Assembly (NCBI RefSeq): GCF_021390155.1
Contig: NZ_CP089985.1
Span: 3,049,001 to 3,113,000 of the forward strand
DNA from: Pseudomonas sp. HN11
Lineage (GTDB): Bacteria; Pseudomonadota; Gammaproteobacteria; Pseudomonadales; Pseudomonadaceae
Length of the DNA: 64,000 nt
Direction: 5' to 3'
Position 1 is the stretch's first letter; every line of letters begins with the position of its first letter. Under the pieces are notes generated by a model. It searched no databases and was not told the DNA's origin. It saw only the letters and a list, made by a program, of their open reading frames with translations. Shown piece after piece: positions 57,255 to 64,000 of the stretch. Both the position numbers and the translations under genes were made by a program.

Positions 57255-58340
57255 TTACGCCAATACAGCGACAGCCTTGATCTGTGCCCACAGCGTCTGG
57301 CCGGGGTGCAGTTGCAACTGGTCGCGGGAGAAACGTGTGATGCGGGCTAGCAATGGCGTGCCAGCGGCGTCCAGGCGCACCAGCACGTGGGCACTGTTGT
57401 CCGCCGCAATCTCCTGGGTGACCGTCACCGGTAAGCGGTTGAGGATGCTGCTGTGTTCCTCCGCTTGCAGACTGAGGCTCACGTCACGTGCCTGCACCTT
57501 GATACGCAACGCTTTGCCTACTGTCAGCGGCGCATGGGCCACGCGCATATGCAGGGTGCTGGCGGGCAGTTGCAGGGTGAGCAATTGATAGTGATCGTCA
57601 TAGGCACTGACCGTACCGTGGATAACCACGCCCGCGTCGTCGCCCAGCGCCAGGGGCAGGTCGAGCCGCGCCAGGGTTGCAGCGATGGGGCCGCTGGCCA
57701 GGGCCTTGCCGTCGCTGAGCAAGACAACGTGATCGGCCAGGCGCGCCACTTCATCCTGGGCATGGCTGACGTACAACAGCGGGATATCCAGCTCATCGTG
57801 CAGGCGTTCTAGGTACGGCAGGATCTCGCCTTTGCGCTGGCTATCGAGCGCGGCCAGGGGTTCGTCCATCAGCAGCAGGCGGGGGCTGGTGAGCAAGGCG
57901 CGGGCGATGCCGACGCGCTGGCGCTCACCGCCGGAAAGGCGCTGGGGATGTCGGTCAAGCAAGTGCCCGATGCCAAGTAATTCGGTGGCCTGGGCCATAT
58001 CCACACGGCGCTGCTGGCGGGGAATACGCTTGAGGCCAAACGCCAGATTGGCCTTAACTGACAAATGTGGAAACAGGCTGGCTTCCTGAAACACGTAACC
58101 CAGGGCGCGTTTATGGGGAGGTACGAACAGCCCGTTGCGGCTGTCCTGCCAGACTTCGTCATTAATCTGGATAAAGCCGTCTTCGGCGCGCTCCAACCCC
58201 GCGATACAGCGCAGGCAGGTGGTTTTGCCGGAGCCGGAATGCCCGTAGAGCGCGGTCACGCCGCGACCTGGCAAGTGCAGGTCCACATCCAGTGCAAAGC
58301 CCGAGTACTTGAGGTGCAGGCGTACATCAATCATCGACAT
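57255..58340 (-). CDS. modC: Molybdate ABC transporter ATPase ModC
   Basis: 361 residues. The ATPase has Walker [20 protein letters not shown], signature [14 protein letters not shown] and Walker [13 protein letters not shown]. The C-terminal ~130 residues form the TOBE (molybdate-sensing) domain. Last gene of modABC. Confidence 0.93.
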   Translation of the reverse strand: MSMIDVRLHLKYSGFALDVDLHLPGRGVTALYGHSGSGKTTCLRCIAGLERAEDGFIQINDEVWQDSRNGLFVPPHKRALGYVFQEASLFPHLSVKANLAFGLKRIPRQQRRVDMAQATELLGIGHLLDRHPQRLSGGERQRVGIARALLTSPRLLLMDEPLAALDSQRKGEILPYLERLHDELDIPLLYVSHAQDEVARLADHVVLLSDGKALASGPIAATLARLDLPLALGDDAGVVIHGTVSAYDDHYQLLTLQLPASTLHMRVAHAPLTVGKALRIKVQARDVSLSLQAEEHSSILNRLPVTVTQEIAADNSAHVLVRLDAAGTPLLARITRFSRDQLQLHPGQTLWAQIKAVAVLA

Positions 58341-59020
58341 CAGCTCCAGCCCATCCTGGTTTTACGGCTGGAATAGAGCGCCAGCAACACCAGGAACGCG
58401 AACACCACCATGGAGCCTGCCAGCCAGTGGGCCTGGGCATATTCCATGGCTTCCACATGGTCGTAGATCTGCACGGACACCACCCGGGTCTTGTCCGGGA
58501 TATTGCCGCCGATCATCAGCACCACCCCGAACTCACCGACGGTGTGTGCAAAACCCAGGATGGAGGCGGTGACAAAACCTGGCCGCGCCAACGGCAGAAT
58601 CACCGTGAAGAACGTGTCCCAAGGATTGGCGCGCAAGGTCGCGGCCACTTCCAGCGGGCGAGTGCCGATGGCGCAGAAAGCGTTCTGCAACGGCTGCACC
58701 ACAAACGGCATGGAATAGATCACCGAGCCGATGACCAGCCCGGCGAAGCTGAAGGTGAGGGTGCCCAGGCCCAGCCATTGGGTGAACTGGCCGAAGTAGC
58801 CATTGGGACCCATGGTCAATAACAGGTAGAAGCCGATCACCGTCGGTGGCAACACCAACGGCAAGGCGACGATGGCGCCGATCGGGCCGCGCCACCAGGA
58901 GCGGGTATGCGACAGCCACAGGGCAATTGGAGTGCCGATGACCAGCAGGATCGCGGTGGTCAGTGACGCCAGTTTGATGGTCAACCAGATAGCGGAAAAA
59001 TCGGCACTCGATAACGGCAT
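58340..59020 (-). CDS. modB: Molybdate ABC transporter permease ModB
   Basis: 226 residues, five membrane helices, with the permease loop [20 protein letters not shown]. The stop shares a base with the modC start. It moves molybdate across the inner membrane. Confidence 0.94.
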   Translation of the reverse strand: MPLSSADFSAIWLTIKLASLTTAILLVIGTPIALWLSHTRSWWRGPIGAIVALPLVLPPTVIGFYLLLTMGPNGYFGQFTQWLGLGTLTFSFAGLVIGSVIYSMPFVVQPLQNAFCAIGTRPLEVAATLRANPWDTFFTVILPLARPGFVTASILGFAHTVGEFGVVLMIGGNIPDKTRVVSVQIYDHVEAMEYAQAHWLAGSMVVFAFLVLLALYSSRKTRMGWS

Positions 59021-59809
<789 letters not shown>

Positions 59810-59826
59810 TTATAGGTAAAAGGCCT

Positions 59827-59856
59827 AACCGCTATGTATGGGAATATATAGCGGTA
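59827..59856 (-). promoter_or_regulatory. Candidate ModE box upstream of modA
   Basis: ACCGCTAT (59829-59836) and ATAGCGGT (59849-59856) form an inverted repeat, close to the ModE consensus CGCTATATA-N6-TATATAGCG, ~50 bp before modA. No modE gene is in the window. Confidence 0.65.
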
Positions 59857-59892
59857 GGCCATTGCCGGTACAGTGCAAAGTTGCCACGGGTT

Positions 59893-60954
59893 CTACGGGT
59901 TGAGTTTGGCCAGTGCCTGCTCAGCCAGTTTGCGGGTTAACGCATAGGTGGTGGTGTCTTTGCCCAGGCGCAGCGCCTGGCCAGCCCACAGGTTGCTGAA
60001 GCCCGCTTCATCCTTGGCCTTGAGCGGTATCAGCGCACCACCGGCGGTTGGGAATGCGGGAGCTGCCGGGTTGATGGCACCCAACTCACGCATCACGCGG
60101 TTGACGATACCCCGTGCCGGGCGACCGGTGAACAGGTTGGTCAGCGCGGTTTCGCTGGCCTGGGCATGGCGCAACGCATGGTGGTGGGACGGGGTGACAT
60201 TGGCTTCAGGGGTAAACAGGTAAGCCGTGCCGATCTGCACTGCCGATGCGCCCAAGGCAAAGGCCGCGACAATCCCGCGCGCATCACCGATACCCCCGGC
60301 GGCAATCACCGGCACGCTCACGGCGTCGACCACTTGCGGCAGTAGAGCGAACAGGCCGATCTGGGTATTGAGGTCATCGCTGAGAAACAAGCCGCGATGC
60401 CCGCCCGCTTCACTGCCCATGGCGATGATTGCATCGCAACCCTGTTGCTCAAGCCAGATGGCTTCTTCCACCGTGGTGGCCGAGGACAACACTTTCGCCC
60501 CGGTAGCTTTCACCCGATCCAGCAACGATTTTTCCGGCAGGCCGAAGTGGAAGCTGACGACCTCGGGGCGGAACTCTTCGACGACCCGGCAAGCCGCTTC
60601 GTTGAACGGCTCACGGTTGGACACCGGCGTTGGGGCTTCAAAATCGGCACCCAATTCGCGGTAGAAGGGTTCCAGCAGGTCCTTCCATCGGCGGTCCCGC
60701 GCGGCGTCGGGTGCTGGCGGTTGGTGGCAGAAGAAATTGACGTTGACCGGGCGGGGGCTGGCCTCGCGGATGGCTGCCAGCGCTTCGCGCAGTTGCTCAA
60801 TGCTAAGCGCGGCTGCCGGCAATGAGCCCAGCGCTCCGGCTTTACTGGCCTCGATGACCATCGCCGTAGTAGTGCCCACGGCCATGGGTGCCTGGATGAT
60901 GGGCAGTTCGATCCCCAGCAGGTTGATAATGCGGGTGTCTGGCCAGGTGCTCAT
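59893..60954 (-). CDS. Nitronate monooxygenase
   Basis: 353 residues from ATG 60954 (GGAGAG upstream). A TIM-barrel flavoenzyme of the NMO/2-nitropropane dioxygenase family: IQAPMAVGTTTAMVIEASKA at the N-terminus, CDAIIAMGSEAGGHRG with the conserved FMN-phosphate loop, and VIAAGGIGDARGIVAAFALG. It oxidises alkyl nitronates such as propionate-3-nitronate to the carbonyl compound. Confidence 0.92.
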   Translation of the reverse strand: MSTWPDTRIINLLGIELPIIQAPMAVGTTTAMVIEASKAGALGSLPAAALSIEQLREALAAIREASPRPVNVNFFCHQPPAPDAARDRRWKDLLEPFYRELGADFEAPTPVSNREPFNEAACRVVEEFRPEVVSFHFGLPEKSLLDRVKATGAKVLSSATTVEEAIWLEQQGCDAIIAMGSEAGGHRGLFLSDDLNTQIGLFALLPQVVDAVSVPVIAAGGIGDARGIVAAFALGASAVQIGTAYLFTPEANVTPSHHHALRHAQASETALTNLFTGRPARGIVNRVMRELGAINPAAPAFPTAGGALIPLKAKDEAGFSNLWAGQALRLGKDTTTYALTRKLAEQALAKLNP

Positions 60955-61063
60955 GGAATGTCTCTCCAGCGTTAGTGAGGCTTTTCGCTGTTTTAACAGG
61001 GCCCATGACACCCGGCCACTCTGTTTTATTCACTGGACGAACGGCGCGTTTCGTGGTGTGCCA

Positions 61064-61906
61064 TCAGTTGATGGCGTCTCCCAGTACCGCGTGAATCCGT
61101 TCGGCAATGTGGGCCGCATGGGTTTCCAGGGCGAAGTGGCCAGTGTCGAGCAGTTCCACCACGGCGTTCGGGTTGTCGGTTTTATAAGCGTGGGCACCCG
61201 GCGGAATGAAAAATGGATCGTTCTGACCCCAAATCACCAATGTCGGCACTTGCTTGGCGCTGAAGAAGGCCTGAAACGCCGGGTACAGCGTCAGGTTGTT
61301 ACGGTAGTCGAGGAACAGGTCGAGTTGGATCTCGTCGTTGCCCGGACGCTGCATGAGCAGTACATCGAGCATGTAGGACTCCGGCGCCACCCACTCGGGC
61401 TGATTCACTCCGTGCAGGTACTGATAGCGCGTGCCTTCCAGGCTGATCACCGCAGTGCGGATCACTTCGCGGTTGGCCTGGCTTGGTTCGGCCCAATAAG
61501 CACGGATGGGGTCCCACGCATCTCCCAGACCTTCCAGGTAGGCGTTACCGTTTTGCGACACCAGCGCACTGACCCGTTCAGGGTGAGCCACAGCCAGGCG
61601 CAGACCGACGGGAGCGCCATAATCGAAAACATAAAGCGCATACCGGCTCAGTTCCAGCGCCTCGACAAAATGCCCGACGGTGATCGCGAGGTTATCGAAG
61701 CTGTAGCGGTAATCACGTTCGGCCGGTACTTCGGTGAAACCGAAACCAGGCAAATCCGGCGCGATCACTCGAAAGCCTGTGGCAAGCAAGGGGATCAGGT
61801 CGCGGTACATGTGCGACGAACTGGGAAAGCCGTGCAGCAGTAAAATCACGGGGGCAGAGGGTGCGCCGGCTTCGCGATAGAAGGTCGCCGAGTTTCGCAA
61901 GCGCAA
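61064..61906 (-). CDS. Alpha/beta hydrolase (haloalkane dehalogenase/epoxide hydrolase-like)
   Basis: 280 residues. HGFPSSSHMYRDLI is the oxyanion-loop region, YVFDYGAPVG holds an Asp nucleophile instead of Ser, and VIWGQNDPFF and LDTGHFALETHA supply the acid and His. The only upstream start is TTG 61906, which stands 9 bases after the ada stop in the same frame. The protein begins at ATFYREAG, about 12-15 residues shorter than is usual, with no RBS. Possibly a truncated or read-through product. Confidence 0.8.
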   Translation of the reverse strand: MRLRNSATFYREAGAPSAPVILLLHGFPSSSHMYRDLIPLLATGFRVIAPDLPGFGFTEVPAERDYRYSFDNLAITVGHFVEALELSRYALYVFDYGAPVGLRLAVAHPERVSALVSQNGNAYLEGLGDAWDPIRAYWAEPSQANREVIRTAVISLEGTRYQYLHGVNQPEWVAPESYMLDVLLMQRPGNDEIQLDLFLDYRNNLTLYPAFQAFFSAKQVPTLVIWGQNDPFFIPPGAHAYKTDNPNAVVELLDTGHFALETHAAHIAERIHAVLGDAIN

Positions 61907-61912
61907 GCTGGG

Positions 61913-62959
61913 TTAAACCTTGTTTTCTCGCTCCAGCAATCGTTGCTTACGCTCTACGCCCCAGCGGTAGCCCGAGAGTTCGCCATTACTGCGCACCACG
62001 CGGTGGCAGGGGATGGCTACCGCGATGCTGTTAGCACCACAGGCCTGCGCCACAGCACGGAAAGATTTCGGTGCGCCAATTCGCTCTGCGATTTGCGCGT
62101 AGCTGGCCGTACTCCCCGGTGGAATCTCGCGCAACGCTTGCCAAACGCGCTCCTGGAACACTGTGCCGCGTAGATCCAGTGGCAAGTCCAGGCCAAGCGC
62201 AGGTGCTTCGACAAAACCGACGACCTGCGCAACCAGTTGTTCGAAACGCTGGTCGGCGCCCACCAGTTCGGCCTTGGGAAACTGATCCTGCAGGTCATGT
62301 ACCAATTGATCGGGATCATCTCCCAACAGAATCGCGCACACGCCACGGGCGCTTTGTGCCACCAGGATCGCCCCCAGCGAGCATTGCCCGACGGCGAACA
62401 GGATCGCAGTGTTGGAGCCGCCGGCTTTGTAGTCGCTGGGTTTCATGCCGAGAAGCTGGTCGGCCGACTCATAGAAACGGCTGTTGGAGTTGAAGCCTGC
62501 GTCATACAGCGCATCTGTAACCGAGTGCGATCCCTTGAGCCCATCCCGTACTTTGCGCGAACGGTGGGCCCCGGCGTAGCCCCTGGGTGTCAAGCCGGTA
62601 ATGGCTTTGAACACGCGGTGAAAGTGAAAGGGGCTCAGCTTGGCTCCCGTGGCCAGTGTGCTCAGGCTGGGGGGCGTGTCAGCCTGTTCGATGTGTCGGC
62701 AGGCGTCTGCCACCAGTTGCGCGTAGTGCGCCGCCAGTTGGGTCTGGTCCCCGGCGGCGCGCTTGCTGGCGCGATAACCCGCGGCTTCGGCCTGCGCCGG
62801 AGTGTCGAAGAACTCGACGTTTTCCGGGCGCGGCAAACGCGAAGCGCTGCTGGGGCGGCAGTACACACCGGTGGTCTTTACACCGTAGACGAACAGCGCA
62901 TCAGCCTTGGAGTCACGGGCGAGAATGGCGGCCCAGCGGGGGTCTTGTTCGGTAGTCAT
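61913..62959 (-). CDS. ada: Ada: alkylation response regulator/methyltransferase, N-domain zinc site degenerate
   Basis: 348 residues from ATG 62959. The N-terminal phosphotriester domain has Cys34 (GVYCRPSSASRL), but the three other zinc cysteines (E. coli 42, 69, 72) read Ser38, Ser65 and Ala68 (RASKRAAGD). A DNA-binding AraC unit follows (SLSTLATGAKLSPFHFHRVF). The C-terminal O6-methylguanine methyltransferase is intact (ACGANSIAVAIPCHRVVRSN with the PCHR active site, and SGYRWGVERK). Repair of O6-methylguanine is likely kept while the triester-activated regulatory function may be lost. alkB lies just upstream. Confidence 0.9.
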   Translation of the reverse strand: MTTEQDPRWAAILARDSKADALFVYGVKTTGVYCRPSSASRLPRPENVEFFDTPAQAEAAGYRASKRAAGDQTQLAAHYAQLVADACRHIEQADTPPSLSTLATGAKLSPFHFHRVFKAITGLTPRGYAGAHRSRKVRDGLKGSHSVTDALYDAGFNSNSRFYESADQLLGMKPSDYKAGGSNTAILFAVGQCSLGAILVAQSARGVCAILLGDDPDQLVHDLQDQFPKAELVGADQRFEQLVAQVVGFVEAPALGLDLPLDLRGTVFQERVWQALREIPPGSTASYAQIAERIGAPKSFRAVAQACGANSIAVAIPCHRVVRSNGELSGYRWGVERKQRLLERENKV

Positions 62960-63034
62960 GGTCGGCACTCTTGACGGATCCTGGCCAGATTAACCCTGCC
63001 ACGAACGCCTGGCACTCTGAAGCTTGCGGTCAAA

Positions 63035-63700
63035 TCAGCCGGCGGTGCGAAACGTGAGATTGATACGTTGCGGGCCCATGATCGGATGCACACCTTCCTT
63101 GATCGGCATCACTCCGTGAAACCGCAGGCGATCCACGCCGCCCCAGACCACCACGTCGCCATGGAACAGCGAGACTTTCTGGGGCTTGTCACTGCGCTTG
63201 TGGCCGCCAAACTGGAAAGTCGCCGGCAAGCCAAGTGACACAGATACCACCGGTTCGCTATAGCGGCGTTCATTCTTGTCTTGGTGCAGCGACATTTTGG
63301 CGCCGGGCACATAGCGGTTGATCAGGCAGGCGTCAGGGACAAAGTCGGGAAAACCGGCCTCTGCCGCCGCGAGTACAGCCAGTTGGCGCAATATGTCTGG
63401 CATCTGCGGCCATGGCTGCTGGCTGCGTGGGTCAAGCGGCGAGTAGCGGTAACCGGAGGTGTCGGTGGTCCAACCAAGATCGCCACAACTGCTCAATGCC
63501 GCCGACATGGTAAAGCCACCGGGCGTCACCATCTGCCGAAACGGTGATTGCGACAACACCCGCCGCAGTTCCGGTAGAAGGCGCTCAATCCAGGGCAGGG
63601 CGTAGCCTCGTAACACATATGACTGCTCGCCAATTTGCTCACGCCCTGCAGGTTGCCGCAGGGCGTCGTCGGCGAACAGGTCAGCGGTGGGGCCTGGCAT
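63035..63700 (-). CDS. alkB: AlkB, DNA oxidative demethylase
   Basis: 221 residues of the Fe(II)/2-oxoglutarate dioxygenase AlkB family. The iron ligands are in MSLHQDKNE (His, Asp) and the distal His in DRLRFHGVMP, with RINLTFR holding the 2-oxoglutarate Arg. It repairs N1-methyladenine and N3-methylcytosine. It precedes ada by ~75 bp on the same strand, forming an alkylation-repair pair. Confidence 0.93.
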   Translation of the reverse strand: MPGPTADLFADDALRQPAGREQIGEQSYVLRGYALPWIERLLPELRRVLSQSPFRQMVTPGGFTMSAALSSCGDLGWTTDTSGYRYSPLDPRSQQPWPQMPDILRQLAVLAAAEAGFPDFVPDACLINRYVPGAKMSLHQDKNERRYSEPVVSVSLGLPATFQFGGHKRSDKPQKVSLFHGDVVVWGGVDRLRFHGVMPIKEGVHPIMGPQRINLTFRTAG

Positions 63701-63704
63701 CGGC

Positions 63705-63869
63705 TTACAGCGCCTTGCTCACATTGATGTCGGTGATTTCATCACTGGCATCGTGAATTTTCGCTAGGGCTTGCATGGCTTCTTCCACGCTATTGGTGTG
63801 CAGTTGGGCGAACTCAAAGCGGCGTTCGCCGTTGAGCTTGTACTTGATCACGTATTTGGTGGTAGTCAC
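63705..63869 (-). CDS. 54-residue hypothetical protein
   Basis: GTG 63869 has AGGA 8 nt upstream. The product MTTTKYVIKYKLNGERRFEF continues through VEEAMQALAKIHDASDEITD and ends VSKAL: a small beta-beta-alpha-beta-like unit. It is 4 bp upstream of alkB and may be co-transcribed. Unrecognised. Confidence 0.6.
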   Translation of the reverse strand: MTTTKYVIKYKLNGERRFEFAQLHTNSVEEAMQALAKIHDASDEITDINVSKAL

Positions 63870-63894
63870 GGCTATTTCCTGTGAAGTGTTCCAA

Positions 63895-64000
63895 TCAGCT
63901 CAGTTTGGAGCTGGTACGACGCACAATGCGGATCTTGTGGGACAACGCGGGCTTGCGGGTCACGCTGATAGCGCGGCGGGTGACGACATCCAGGGTGATG
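63895..64000 (-). CDS. 3' end of a gene running off the window
   Basis: The minus-strand frame is open from the edge to TGA at 63895. The last 34 residues are basic (ISVTRKPALSHKIRIVRRTS) and end SKLS. Too little is present to name it. Confidence 0.45.
   Translation of the reverse strand, partial: ITLDVVTRRAISVTRKPALSHKIRIVRRTSSKLS

Overview
The window reads as chromosome of a fluorescent Pseudomonas (P. fluorescens group). Supporting signs are the 3' part of pvdQ (pyoverdine-associated acylase), a GC-rich core, Pseudomonas-type REP palindromes, an ars-arsH operon, a hydroxyproline (lhp) cluster, a pst operon next to ppk2, mgtA and modABC. This identification is by recognition of families only; no database search was possible.

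Layout. 1-1.8 kb: end of pvdQ and tRNA-Cys(GCA). 1.8-3.1 kb: small accessory genes behind the tRNA, including a frameshifted DUF6429 gene. 3.1-9.6 kb: SDR oxidoreductase, EamA exporter, LysR regulator, a small unrecognised protein, LysE exporter, an unlisted 27-residue membrane peptide, a DJ-1/AraC regulator and an ADP-ribosylglycohydrolase. 9.6-14.5 kb: hydroxyproline catabolism (epimerase, deaminase, FAD dehydrogenase, divergent AraC regulator), with the final aldehyde dehydrogenase reduced to a deleted pseudogene. 14.6-19.5 kb: a 1635-residue DUF6543-type putative toxin ending in a Cys-His-Asp domain. 19.7-28.3 kb: GH13 enzyme, ppk2 and pstSCAB facing away from each other with Pho-box-like sites. 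pstB is followed by a Fic-like gene lacking the Fic histidine and a HAD-like gene, where phoU is usually found.

29.5-42.3 kb: a decayed prophage lying against tRNA-Leu(UAA). A 17-bp direct repeat marks both ends. Three truncations are visible: a methyltransferase cut at the left repeat, a recombination ATPase fused head to head with a head-tail adaptor fragment near 39,530, and a tail protein reduced to its first residues near 42.1 kb. Integrase, repressor, terminase, portal, capsid and most tail genes are absent. Early phage genes lie on the minus strand. Scattered among them, on the plus strand and AT-rich, are single-gene cassettes (32.5, 34.1, 34.6, 35.3, 35.6, 36.3 and 37.6 kb), most with a predicted membrane segment. 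Several are separated by repeated intergenic modules. This looks like a recombination-driven moron array and is the best candidate for undescribed function here.

42.6-64 kb: core-like genes. These are a DUF533-type protein, a beta-barrel-like protein, a SLOG protein, mgtA with a possible leader peptide, arsRBCH, azlCD, a lipoprotein, a DUF1275 protein, an ABC-F ATPase, topoisomerase IB, modABC with a ModE-like palindrome, nitronate monooxygenase, an alpha/beta hydrolase, ada (zinc site largely lost) and alkB. The last two form an alkylation-repair pair.
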